A stretch of DNA of 63,378 bases, taken from the NCBI GenBank assembly GCA_017452785.1, contig JAFTLT010000047.1, positions 1 to 63,378 of the forward strand. Reading direction: 5' to 3'. Source of the stretch: Clostridia bacterium. GTDB lineage: Bacteria > Bacillota > Clostridia > Oscillospirales > Acutalibacteraceae. The notes below the pieces were generated by a model. It saw only the letters and a program-made list of their open reading frames with translations, was not told the origin of the DNA and made no database searches. The first letter of the stretch is position 1, and each line of letters opens with the position of its first letter. This document shows positions 50,802 through 59,130 of the stretch, piece by piece. The position numbers and the translations under genes were made by a program.

Positions 50802-51833
50802 ATGAACAACACAAACGCCCTTTCAACAAAACACTCAGCCGACATATTGAAATTCATTATGTCGGTTTTTGTCGTTGCTACTCATACAAGTCTTTTTGCA
50901 CCTCATCTTACGCCTGTTGTGCGCCTTGCAGTACCTGTTTTCTTTGTGCTGTCAGGATATTTCTTCTTTTCAAAGGTTAATTTTCTTGATAACATCAAAG
51001 ATAAAACGGCTTATCTTAAAAAGAGTGTAAAGCACAATCTGCAGCTATATGCTTTCTGGTTTATTGTTTTATCACCGATTACATTTTATATCCGTGATTA
51101 TTTCAGCGGCTCAGTGATAAAAGGTCTTTTATCACTGCTTCATAATTTCTTGCTCGGTTCAACCTTTCAGGCATCGTGGTACATAACAGCACTGATATTT
51201 GGTTTGATTTTTGTGTTTTTTATGTCACAGAAATACAACAATTTTACTCTTATTGTAATAGGAATACTTGTTTATATTCCTGCTCTGTTATCTTCAAATT
51301 ATCTGTTTATAGCAATAGCTGATGATAGAGCAAAAGAGATTTATACCGCTTTTTCGGATATACTTCTTCTTCCGTGCCGCAATGTTTTTGTCAGCGTTAT
51401 TTATCTCGTTCTCGGCAAAATTTTAGCTGAAAAAGGGCAGAGCACCAAAACAAAAGACGGACTAATCAGCCTTACTTGCTTTGTTCTTTTAATAGTGGAG
51501 TACCTCACTCTTTATTTTGGCAAGGTACAGATAAAAAACACAGATTGCTTCATTATGCTGCCCTTTGCTGCATATTATCTTTGCAGGTGGGTGCTTTCAT
51601 TTAATATTAAATGTGTGTGCTCTTCTGTTCTAAGAAAAATCAGCACTATGAGCTACTGCATGCATATGGCTGTGTATATGATTGTGGTAAAAATAGCGTT
51701 TTCTCTTGACATAAATGATTTTGGGAATATAATAGTATTCGCTTTGACTCTTTTGGCAACATGGAGTCTCAGCCTTGTAATATTAAAGCTACAAAAATTA
51801 AAGCTATTCGGATTTTTAAAGTATTCTCATTAA
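50802..51833 (+). CDS. Acyltransferase family 3 membrane protein
   Basis: 343 residues with about ten membrane helices. It starts with KHSADILKFIMSVFVVATHTS, the family's conserved first-helix histidine region, and continues with RLAVPVFFVLSGYFFF. Family 3 acyltransferases O-acetylate or O-acylate surface polysaccharides from acyl-CoA. AGGAGG precedes the ATG. It lies between capG and the LCP gene, so it plausibly modifies the same polymer. Confidence 0.9.
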   Translation: MNNTNALSTKHSADILKFIMSVFVVATHTSLFAPHLTPVVRLAVPVFFVLSGYFFFSKVNFLDNIKDKTAYLKKSVKHNLQLYAFWFIVLSPITFYIRDYFSGSVIKGLLSLLHNFLLGSTFQASWYITALIFGLIFVFFMSQKYNNFTLIVIGILVYIPALLSSNYLFIAIADDRAKEIYTAFSDILLLPCRNVFVSVIYLVLGKILAEKGQSTKTKDGLISLTCFVLLIVEYLTLYFGKVQIKNTDCFIMLPFAAYYLCRWVLSFNIKCVCSSVLRKISTMSYCMHMAVYMIVVKIAFSLDINDFGNIIVFALTLLATWSLSLVILKLQKLKLFGFLKYSH

Positions 51834-51847
51834 AAGAGGTTATTGTA

Positions 51848-52855
51848 ATGAAAAAGATTGTTAAACGGATACTGGTTTCCTTGCTGATTATTACACTTGT
51901 GCTTACCGGTGCTCTCGGTGTGCTTGTGTATAACAGAATTTTCGGCACTATCGGCAGAATTGACCACAGCGGTATTGTGACCATCGCACCCGAAAATGAA
52001 GACTTTGATGTCAGTTCCTCAGCTTCTTCCACACAGACAACAACTGTTGACGGCGGAATTGCAGGCAAAATTGAAAATTACTTTTTGCCCACTGTTGAGC
52101 CTATAAACCATGAGCATCTCATTAACATACTTGTTGTCGGTCAGGATAAAAAAGAAGGCGACACAACAAGACAGCGAAGTGACATAATGATGCTCTGCTC
52201 ATACAATATGCAGAGAAATGAAGTAAGTGTTATTTCTTTCCTTCGTGATATGTATGTTAAAATCCCCGGCGGTTATTCAAATAATAAGCTCAATGCGGCT
52301 TATCATTTCGGCGGCTTCCCACTGTTATATCAGACACTTCTTGATAATTTCGGCATTAAGGTCGACGGTGGTGTCGAGGTCGATTTTGACGGTTTTGTTG
52401 ACATAGTTGATATGCTTGGCGGTGTTGATGTCTATCTTACCGCCAAGGAGGCTCCTTATGTCAGCTCAACTGCAACTGAGGGTGTTAACCACCTTAACGG
52501 CAGAAAAGCTCTCAATTACGCCAGAACAAGAAAAACAGATGATGATTTCGGCAGAACCGAAAGACAGAGAAAGCTCCTGCTTCTCCTTTTTGATAAGGTG
52601 AAGAATTCGGATCTTGAAACAATAGAGAGTCTTATTGACCGTGGACTTGAAATGGTCAAAACAGATATGACAGATTCCTCAATCGCTTCACTTGTGGCAG
52701 CACTTCTGCCCAAAATCAGCACACTGAAAATCAATACCTATCACGTACCAATGTCTGGCAGCTTTACTTACGGCTATGCAAGAGGAATGCAGGTTCTCAT
52801 ACCCGATCTTCAGGAAATCAGAGACACACTGGAAAACGAATATCTGCCTATGTGA
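51848..52855 (+). CDS. LytR-CpsA-Psr (LCP) family cell-wall glycopolymer ligase
   Basis: About 335 residues. An N-terminal membrane helix (about 10-30) and a short Ser/Thr linker precede the LCP domain. The conserved segments are HINILVVGQDKKEGDTTRQRSDIMML, SFLRDMYVKIPG, NKLNAAYHFGG and NYARTRKTDDDFGRTERQRKLLL, which carry the arginines and aspartates that bind the polyprenyl-diphosphate substrate. LCP enzymes move wall glycopolymers from lipid carrier to peptidoglycan. AGAGG precedes the ATG at 51848; the frame to 51761 overlaps the acyltransferase gene and is rejected. Confidence 0.93.
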   Translation: MKKIVKRILVSLLIITLVLTGALGVLVYNRIFGTIGRIDHSGIVTIAPENEDFDVSSSASSTQTTTVDGGIAGKIENYFLPTVEPINHEHLINILVVGQDKKEGDTTRQRSDIMMLCSYNMQRNEVSVISFLRDMYVKIPGGYSNNKLNAAYHFGGFPLLYQTLLDNFGIKVDGGVEVDFDGFVDIVDMLGGVDVYLTAKEAPYVSSTATEGVNHLNGRKALNYARTRKTDDDFGRTERQRKLLLLLFDKVKNSDLETIESLIDRGLEMVKTDMTDSSIASLVAALLPKISTLKINTYHVPMSGSFTYGYARGMQVLIPDLQEIRDTLENEYLPM

Positions 52856-52907
52856 TTATTTTGCACAAAAAAGCAGTGCGTTTTTTGTCCATAACATAAA
52901 AATAATT

Positions 52908-52936
52908 AAAACACCCTTTATTTATAAGGGTGTTTT
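52908..52936 (+). terminator. Terminator of the surface-glycan block
   Basis: AAAACACCC pairs perfectly with GGGTGTTTT around an 11-base loop; the T run is only four bases. Confidence 0.75.
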
Positions 52937-52981
52937 GTGTATAATTATATGGAATAATTTTCATATCAGGGGGAAATAACA

Positions 52982-54016
52982 ATGGCAAGAAACCATGAAG
53001 TAACCGAGAGACACAACCTTTTAAACGCTGACGGTACTCTGGCAGAGCCCGGCTGGTCAAAAAGTCTTATTCAGACCTATAACAGAGAGGCAATTGCAGC
53101 ACCTAAAATTAAAATCAAAGAGTGGGACTATTATCTCATTTTAGCGGATAAGCATGCTGTTGCATTCACTCTTTCAGATGACGGATACATAGGCATGCAG
53201 TCAGCCTCACTGCTTGTTTTTGATGAAAAGAATCCTTGGGAACAGACAAGCTCAATTCTCAACTTCTTCCCTATGGGCAAAATGAAGCTGCCCCGTACCT
53301 CAGACGACGGTGATGTTCGCTATCACGATAAAAAGCTTGACCTTGACTTTATAAAGACAGGCAACACAAGACACATTTTCGGCGAATACAGACAGTTTAA
53401 AGACGGCAAAGCCTTAAAGGTTGATATTACCCTGACACAGCCGCCTATGGACACAATGGTAATTGCAACACCTTGGAAAGAGGATAAAAAGGCATTTTAC
53501 TACAACCAGAAAATTAACTGCATGAGAGCTTCAGGCTATGCCGAGTTTGACGGTGTACGCTATGAGTTTAACCCTGAAACCGACTTCGGTACCCTTGATT
53601 GGGGCAGAGGCGTGTGGACTTATGACAACACATGGTATTGGGGCAGCGGTAACACGGTGGTAAACGGAAAGCCCTTCGGCTTTAATATCGGCTACGGCTT
53701 CGGTGACACCTCAGCAGCATCAGAAAATATTCTTTTCTATGACGGTAAGGCTCACAAGCTCGATGATGTTACCTTCAACCTTCCCGAAAACGGCTCATAT
53801 ACAGACCCCTGGACCTTCACCTCAAGTGACGGCAGATTTGAAATGGACTTCGTGCCTGTCATTGACAGAGCAGCGAAGATAAGCCTTAAGGTGATTGAAA
53901 CGGATCAGCATCAGGTTTTCGGCAGAATGTCAGGCAAGGCTATTCTCGACGACGGCACAGTGCTTGAAATCAAGGATGTAATGTGCTTTGCAGAAAAAGT
54001 AAGAATGAAATATTAA
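52982..54016 (+). CDS. DUF2804 family protein
   Basis: 344 residues with the DUF2804 pattern: RHNLLNADGTLAEPGWSK-like start, KIKEWDYYLI, FFPMGKMKLPRTS and DWGRGVWTYDNTWYWGSG. The family has a predicted double lipocalin-like beta-barrel fold related to carotenoid hydratases, with no established function. It is soluble, without signal peptide. AGGGGG precedes the ATG. It is 13 bases from the next gene, a PanE-like reductase, so they form an operon. Confidence 0.85.
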   Translation: MARNHEVTERHNLLNADGTLAEPGWSKSLIQTYNREAIAAPKIKIKEWDYYLILADKHAVAFTLSDDGYIGMQSASLLVFDEKNPWEQTSSILNFFPMGKMKLPRTSDDGDVRYHDKKLDLDFIKTGNTRHIFGEYRQFKDGKALKVDITLTQPPMDTMVIATPWKEDKKAFYYNQKINCMRASGYAEFDGVRYEFNPETDFGTLDWGRGVWTYDNTWYWGSGNTVVNGKPFGFNIGYGFGDTSAASENILFYDGKAHKLDDVTFNLPENGSYTDPWTFTSSDGRFEMDFVPVIDRAAKISLKVIETDQHQVFGRMSGKAILDDGTVLEIKDVMCFAEKVRMKY

Positions 54017-54029
54017 GGAGAATAAAACT

Positions 54030-55034
54030 ATGAATATTATTGTTGCAGGCGCAGGTGCTATCGGCGGCACAGTTGCGGTACTCTTAAAGGAAGCAGGTTA
54101 TGATGTAAGCATCATGTGCCACAGTGAGTCTTCCAAAGAAAAAATCAAGGCTGAAGGCTTTTACCTTCGTGGTGCAAAGGGCGACCACTATGTTAATTTT
54201 GACTGTTATAGCTCGGTTGAAGAGCTTCAGGGCAAAAAGTTTGATATCGTTATTATTGCTACAAAATATGCTCACATGGCTGAATGCGCAAGGATGATGC
54301 TTCCTGCAGTTAAAGATGAAGGTCTCGTTGTCGGTATGCAGAACGGTATTCTTACAGAAGAACTTGGCGAAATTGTAGGCAGAGACAAGGTTGTCGGTTG
54401 TATGATAGGCTTCGGTGCCACAAGAAACGGTGTCAACGATGTTACAATGACAAGCAAGGGAGAATTCTACGTTGGTATGCTCGACGGCAGAAAGCCAAGA
54501 ACTCTTGAGGTTTTTGCTGAAATGCTCAGAACAGTGCTTCCGACCGAGATTTCCATGGAAATTCACCGCAGACAGTATAGCAAGCTGATAATCAACTCCT
54601 GTATTAATGCAGTTGCAGGCATCACAGGAAAAACTCTCGGTGAAATTCTCAAAGACAACAGAGCAAAGGATCTTTTCCTCAACATTGCAAGAGAAGGCAT
54701 GGCAGTTGCGAAGGCAATGAAAATCAATGTGCCGAAATACGGTGTTATGCTTGAATATAAAATGCTTGCACTTGGCAACAATAAGGTCTATAACGGACTT
54801 TGCAAAATAGTTGTTGGCATGGTTGGTAAGCTCTACAGCGATGTTAAGCCCTCAACACTGCAGTCACTTGAAAAGGGAGAGAAAACCGAAATTGACATCC
54901 TCAACGGTTACTTCTCAACAAACGGTGACAAATACGGTGTGCCCACACCTGTTAATCACAAGCTCGTAGCTATGATTCACGAAATTGAAGAAGGCAAGAG
55001 AGAGATGACCTCAGACAACCTTGCTGAGTTTTAA
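54030..55034 (+). CDS. Ketopantoate reductase family (PanE/ApbA-like) protein
   Basis: 334 residues. An N-terminal NADP-binding Rossmann fold (IIVAGAGAIGGTVAVLLKEAGYDV) and a C-terminal helical domain with KLIINSCINAVAGIT and PSTLQSLEKGEKTEIDILNGY, which contain the family's catalytic Lys and the substrate-binding Ser and Asn. It could be true 2-dehydropantoate 2-reductase for CoA synthesis; however, no other pantothenate gene is near, and the DUF2804 neighbour suggests another keto acid. GGAG precedes the ATG. Confidence 0.85.
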   Translation: MNIIVAGAGAIGGTVAVLLKEAGYDVSIMCHSESSKEKIKAEGFYLRGAKGDHYVNFDCYSSVEELQGKKFDIVIIATKYAHMAECARMMLPAVKDEGLVVGMQNGILTEELGEIVGRDKVVGCMIGFGATRNGVNDVTMTSKGEFYVGMLDGRKPRTLEVFAEMLRTVLPTEISMEIHRRQYSKLIINSCINAVAGITGKTLGEILKDNRAKDLFLNIAREGMAVAKAMKINVPKYGVMLEYKMLALGNNKVYNGLCKIVVGMVGKLYSDVKPSTLQSLEKGEKTEIDILNGYFSTNGDKYGVPTPVNHKLVAMIHEIEEGKREMTSDNLAEF

Positions 55035-55039
55035 TTGAA

Positions 55040-55269
55040 TGCAGAATTGCGGTCGCAAATTTACCTTTCTCTAACCTTAAATTCCAATCTGCAGAGCAAA
55101 AGCCCGGAAAAGGGAAATTTCATCAATCTTAATTAAAGGCAGGTCACTCCGTTTGGTAATGACCTGCTGTTGCTTTATAATCGAGTAAAGTTGGTATTTA
55201 TACTCTACTTTCTTTGCGGGGAAATATTTACTTATCAGAGAAATGTGAGCCTGCGACCATAATTCTGCA
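55040..55269. repeat. 230-bp element with 18-bp inverted ends
   Basis: The left end TGCAGAATTGCGGTCGCA (55040-55057) matches the inverted right end (55252-55269) at 16 of 18 positions. The ~50 bases inside each end are also similar in inverted orientation. A central hairpin GCAGGTCA/TGACCTGC (55139-55167) occurs. No protein is encoded. To the right, 55270-55380 has further TGCATTCTGCAT words and the hairpin TGCTTCGC/GCGAAGCA. Confidence 0.75.
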
Positions 55270-55380
55270 TTCTGCATTTGCAAAGCGTAGCAAGCACTGC
55301 ATTCTGCATTTGCTTCGCACGGCGAAGCAGTATGGTTTTCACAAATTTTAATATTTAAACAAATTATGACAAAATTATTG

Positions 55381-55409
55381 TTGTAATATTAATAATGATA
55401 TGGTATGAT
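55381..55409 (+). promoter_or_regulatory. Probable promoter of the two-component system
   Basis: TTGTAA, 17 bases, TATGAT, about 40 bases before the response-regulator start. Confidence 0.5.
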
Positions 55410-55447
55410 TATCCTATATACAGTCCCAAAAACAAAGGAGTGTTTTT

Positions 55448-56128
55448 ATGGAATGCATTATAGTTGCAGATGACGAGCAGAAAATAAGAAAGCTGGTCGG
55501 TGACTTCCTCAGAAAATCAGGCTACAGTGTTCTGGAAGCTGAAAACGGCGATGAGGCCTATTCACTTTTCATTGAGAATAAAAACAGTATAAGCTTGCTT
55601 ATTCTCGATATAATGATGCCCGGTCTCAACGGCTGGGAGGTAACAAGAAAAATCAGAGAAAGCTCTGATGTGCCTGTTATTCTTCTATCGGCAAGAAGTG
55701 AGGAATTTGATGTGCTCACAGGCTATGAAAACGGTGCTGACGATTATGTAACCAAGCCCTTCAGTCCCGGCATATTGGTCAAGCGTGTTGAAGCTCTTTT
55801 AAGACGAAGCAACCAAGGCACAGTGAGCACCGGAGAAAAACAGCTCAGCGAGCTTATCTTTAACGATAAAGCTCACGAAGTGCGTCTTGACGGCAAAGAG
55901 ATTGAGCTTACACTTAAGGAATACAATATCCTTAAAAAGTTCCTTGAAGCTCCGGGCAGAGTTTTCAGCCGTGAACAGCTTCTCGACAGCGTCTGGGGTT
56001 ATGATTTCACAGGTGATGTCAGAACAGTTGACTCACATGTTGCAAGGCTCAGAACCAAGCTCGGCGATTGGGGCAATAAGCACCTTAAAACAGTTTACGG
56101 TATAGGCTATAAAATAGAGGAAAGCTGA
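55448..56128 (+). CDS. OmpR/PhoB-family response regulator
   Basis: 226 residues. A receiver domain with acidic pocket VADDEQK, phosphoacceptor Asp54 in LLILDIMMPGLNGW and the conserved Lys in ADDYVTKPFSPG is followed by a winged-helix DNA-binding domain (ELTLKEYNILKKFLEAPGRVFSREQLL ... VDSHVARLRTKLG). The VanR-like type is common in Clostridia for cell-envelope responses. AAAGGAG precedes the ATG. It overlaps the kinase gene by one base. Confidence 0.95.
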   Translation: MECIIVADDEQKIRKLVGDFLRKSGYSVLEAENGDEAYSLFIENKNSISLLILDIMMPGLNGWEVTRKIRESSDVPVILLSARSEEFDVLTGYENGADDYVTKPFSPGILVKRVEALLRRSNQGTVSTGEKQLSELIFNDKAHEVRLDGKEIELTLKEYNILKKFLEAPGRVFSREQLLDSVWGYDFTGDVRTVDSHVARLRTKLGDWGNKHLKTVYGIGYKIEES

Positions 56129-57606
56129 TGAAAAAGAAAAATATAAATTTGCCTAAGGGCGATTTTAAAAGTGCTTTTTCTCTCACAACAGCCCTTACGG
56201 TGATTTTCCTTGTTTTGCTTTTCACGGTTGTGCAGATTGAGTTTATGGATGATGTGTTTTTGCTTGCAACAAAGCTGAATATTGCCGATGTTACGTCAAG
56301 AATACAGAAGCTGGACTTTTCAGACGATGCCTATAAGGGTAAACTTTCAGATTATGAGGCTGAGTTCAATGTTTATCTTGAAATATATTCTCCCCGTGAT
56401 GTGCTTATTTACACTTCACAGAGCAATGACACTATCTATCAGGGCAGCAGTGAAAATGGCGGTGAGCTCAAGCCCCGCATAATGAAAATTCTTTCGCGTA
56501 CAGAAAATGAAGACGGAAGCTATTATGAAATAAGGCGTGAGATGTATGCCTCAGCTGAATATCTTGTTTACGGCTGCTTTTTTGGTGACGATATGGCAAT
56601 GGAGGTCTATTATTCTGTTGATGTTATCATTGAAAATGCCGAAACGGCAAGCATTGCCCTTGCGGTGCTGACATTTCTGGTTGTAGTGGTTATTTTCAGC
56701 TTTATCACTTTTATATCGAATATGTTTTCACTGCCTCTCAGGCAGATTAAAAACACCACCAAAAACATGGCAGAGCTTGATTTCAGTGAAAAATGCCAAA
56801 ATTACAGAATAAAGGATATTGATGAGCTCAGTGCCAGCATAAACACGCTTTCTGATAAGCTGAGCAAAACCCTTGATGCTCTCAAGGATGAAAATCGAAA
56901 GCTGGAGTATGATATTCAGGCTGAAAAAAAGCAGGACAAAGCAAGACGCAGCTTCATTGCCAATGTTTCACACGAGCTGAAAACACCGATAGCCATCATT
57001 CAGGGGTATGCAGAAGGGATGAAACTGGGAATAGGCTGTGATTCCACCGAGGAATTTTGCGATATAATTATAGATGAGTCACAAAAGATGAATAACCTGA
57101 TTATGCGCCTTATGGAATATATGCATTTTTCATCAGGTGCATATAAAGCAAACCGCAGTGTGTTTAACATCCGTGAGCTTATCAGTGAAATACTCGAAGG
57201 CAGAGCAATCAGCCTCAAAGAAAAAAATGCGGCAGTTATTATTGAAATAGACCCGTCGTTTGTCGGCTTCAGTGACACTATACTTGTGGAAAATATTTTC
57301 AACAACTACCTTTCAAATGCTCTGAGTCATCTTGATTTTGAAAGAGTTATCAGAGTAACTGCAAAGGATATGGGTGGTAGCTACCGTGTCAGTGTTTTCA
57401 ATTCAGGCAAGCATATTCCCGGCACTGATATTGAAAATATATGGCAGGGCTTTTACAGAGCCGATAAATCCCACTCAAGAGCTGAGGGACGCTTTGGTCT
57501 CGGCCTTTCATTTGTTGCAACAATGCAGGATATAATGAATGAAAAATACGGCTGTGAAAATGTTGCAGGCGGAGTAAATTTCTGGTTTGATATCATGAAA
57601 AACTGA
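56128..57606 (+). CDS. Sensor histidine kinase
   Basis: 492 residues. Two membrane helices (about 15-38 and 175-200) flank a ~135-residue external sensor with no recognised motif. Then come a HAMP segment (LPLRQIKNTTKNMAELDFSEK), HisKA with His282 in FIANVSHELKTPI and the ATP-binding domain with the N-box NNYLSNALSHLD and the G-box GRFGLGLSFVA. It phosphorylates the response regulator upstream. The target genes are not shown by the sequence. Confidence 0.95.
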   Translation: MKKKNINLPKGDFKSAFSLTTALTVIFLVLLFTVVQIEFMDDVFLLATKLNIADVTSRIQKLDFSDDAYKGKLSDYEAEFNVYLEIYSPRDVLIYTSQSNDTIYQGSSENGGELKPRIMKILSRTENEDGSYYEIRREMYASAEYLVYGCFFGDDMAMEVYYSVDVIIENAETASIALAVLTFLVVVVIFSFITFISNMFSLPLRQIKNTTKNMAELDFSEKCQNYRIKDIDELSASINTLSDKLSKTLDALKDENRKLEYDIQAEKKQDKARRSFIANVSHELKTPIAIIQGYAEGMKLGIGCDSTEEFCDIIIDESQKMNNLIMRLMEYMHFSSGAYKANRSVFNIRELISEILEGRAISLKEKNAAVIIEIDPSFVGFSDTILVENIFNNYLSNALSHLDFERVIRVTAKDMGGSYRVSVFNSGKHIPGTDIENIWQGFYRADKSHSRAEGRFGLGLSFVATMQDIMNEKYGCENVAGGVNFWFDIMKN

Positions 57607-57612
57607 ATATGA

Positions 57613-57656
57613 GAGAACGGTTTACAATTCACGCTTTTTTGTCTGTAGTCGTTCTC
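57613..57656 (+). terminator. Probable terminator after the histidine kinase
   Basis: GAGAACG pairs with CGTTCTC across a 30-base loop, followed by TTTTATTAT. The large loop lowers certainty. Confidence 0.5.
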
Positions 57657-57694
57657 TTTTATTATGATATATACTACAATTTTCGCAATTATAC

Positions 57695-57723
57695 TTGATA
57701 TTTGCTCTCAGAAATGCTAAAAT
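57695..57723 (+). promoter_or_regulatory. Sigma-A promoter of the alcohol dehydrogenase gene
   Basis: TTGATA, 17 bases, TAAAAT with TGC before the -10 box, 36 bases upstream of the start codon. I see no Rex palindrome here. Confidence 0.7.
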
Positions 57724-57758
57724 TATATCGCTATAAAACATATTAGGAGGAGATTCCA

Positions 57759-58934
57759 ATGGCAAGATTTACTATCCCCAGAGATTTATATCACGGCAAA
57801 GACGCTCTCGATGCTCTTAAGACCCTCAGCGGTAAAAAGGCTATCGTTGTTACAGGCGGCGGCAGCATGAAGCGTTTCGGCTTCCTTGACAAGGTAACTG
57901 CTAACCTTGAAGAAGCAGGCATGGAGGTTAAGCTTTTTGAAGGTGTTGAACCCGACCCTTCAGTTGAAACTGTTATGCGTGGCGCAGCTGCTATGACAGA
58001 GTTCCAGCCCGACTGGATCGTAGCTATCGGCGGCGGTTCACCTATCGATGCTGCAAAGGCAATGTGGGCATTCTATGAATATCCCGAAACAACATTTGCT
58101 GATCTTTGCATCCCCTTTAACTTCCCCACACTCAGAACAAAGGCTAAGTTCTGTGCAATTCCCTCAACCTCAGGCACAGCAACAGAAGTTACTGCTTTCT
58201 CAGTTATCACAGACTATCAGAAGGGTGTTAAGTATCCTCTTGCTGACTTCAATATCACACCTGATGTTGCTATTGTTGACCCTGCTCTTGCAGAGACAAT
58301 GCCCAAAAAGCTCACAGCTCACACAGGTATGGATGCTATAACACACGCTATTGAAGCATATGTTTCAACTCTTAACTGTGACTATACTGATCCTCTTGCA
58401 CTTCACGCTATCAAGATGATCTGTGAATATCTTATTCCTTCATTCGGTGGTGACATGCAGGCAAGAGAAAGAATGCACAACGCACAGTGCCTTGCAGGTA
58501 TGGCTTTCTCAAATGCACTTCTCGGCATCGTTCACTCAATGGCTCATAAGACAGGTGCTGCTTATTCAGGCGGTCACATTGTTCACGGCTGTGCTAATGC
58601 TATGTACCTTCCCAAGGTTATCAAGTTTAACTCAAAGAACGAAACAGCTGCTAAGAGATATGCTGAAATTGCTGCATTCATCGGCCTTGAGCCCACAGTT
58701 GATGCTCTTATCAACAAGATCAACGAAATGAATAAAGCTCTTGAAATTCCCTCATGCATCAAGGATTATGAAGGCGGCATCATTGACGAAGCTGAATTCC
58801 TTGAGAAGCTTGACACAGTTGCTGAGCTTGCAGTTGGCGATGCTTGCACAGGCTCCAACCCCAGAGCAATCACTCCCTCTGAAATGGCAAAGCTCCTTAA
58901 GTGCTGCTATTACGACGAAGAAGTTGATTTCTGA
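57759..58934 (+). CDS. Iron-containing alcohol dehydrogenase (butanol dehydrogenase type)
   Basis: 391 residues of the group III alcohol dehydrogenases. The nucleotide motif is IVAIGGGSPIDAAKAMW, then PSTSGTATEVTAFSVI. Metal ligands lie in PKKLTAHTGMDAITHAIEAY, IVHSMAHKTGA and GIVHGCANAMYLP. It reduces aldehydes to alcohols with NAD(P)H and resembles the C-terminal domain of AdhE at the left edge of the window. AGGAGGAG precedes the ATG; the gene is monocistronic with its own promoter and terminator. Strong codon bias suggests high expression. Confidence 0.95.
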   Translation: MARFTIPRDLYHGKDALDALKTLSGKKAIVVTGGGSMKRFGFLDKVTANLEEAGMEVKLFEGVEPDPSVETVMRGAAAMTEFQPDWIVAIGGGSPIDAAKAMWAFYEYPETTFADLCIPFNFPTLRTKAKFCAIPSTSGTATEVTAFSVITDYQKGVKYPLADFNITPDVAIVDPALAETMPKKLTAHTGMDAITHAIEAYVSTLNCDYTDPLALHAIKMICEYLIPSFGGDMQARERMHNAQCLAGMAFSNALLGIVHSMAHKTGAAYSGGHIVHGCANAMYLPKVIKFNSKNETAAKRYAEIAAFIGLEPTVDALINKINEMNKALEIPSCIKDYEGGIIDEAEFLEKLDTVAELAVGDACTGSNPRAITPSEMAKLLKCCYYDEEVDF

Positions 58935-58943
58935 TGAAACATT

Positions 58944-58968
58944 ACAGCGTCTGTTAAACAGGCGCTGT
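58944..58968 (+). terminator. Terminator of the alcohol dehydrogenase gene
   Basis: ACAGCGTCTG pairs with CAGGCGCTGT (10 pairs, one G-U, loop TTAAA), followed by TTTTTA-like sequence. Confidence 0.88.
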
Positions 58969-59078
58969 TTTTATAACTCCGATTATTTGTACTCTGCCGA
59001 GTAATTCAGCCTTGACAGAGCCTCTGATATGCTGTAAAATTTTAATTGTGATATAAAAATCACAGCGTGCTTAAAAGA

Positions 59079-59105
59079 AAAGTGCTTCATTTGATGAGGC
59101 ACTTT
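59079..59105 (+). terminator. Hairpin-terminator upstream of the phage-tail-like gene
   Basis: AAAGTGCTTCAT pairs with ATGAGGCACTTT (12 pairs, one G-U) around TTG, then TTAATCTTTTT. It lies 25 bases before the next start codon, so it may attenuate that gene or simply insulate it. Confidence 0.75.
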
Positions 59106-59130
59106 TTAATCTTTTTAAGGAGTGATGTAT

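Noticed and set aside
57600-57758. Search for a Rex operator before the iron alcohol dehydrogenase
   Set aside because: No TTGTTAA-N4-TTAACAA-like palindrome is present.
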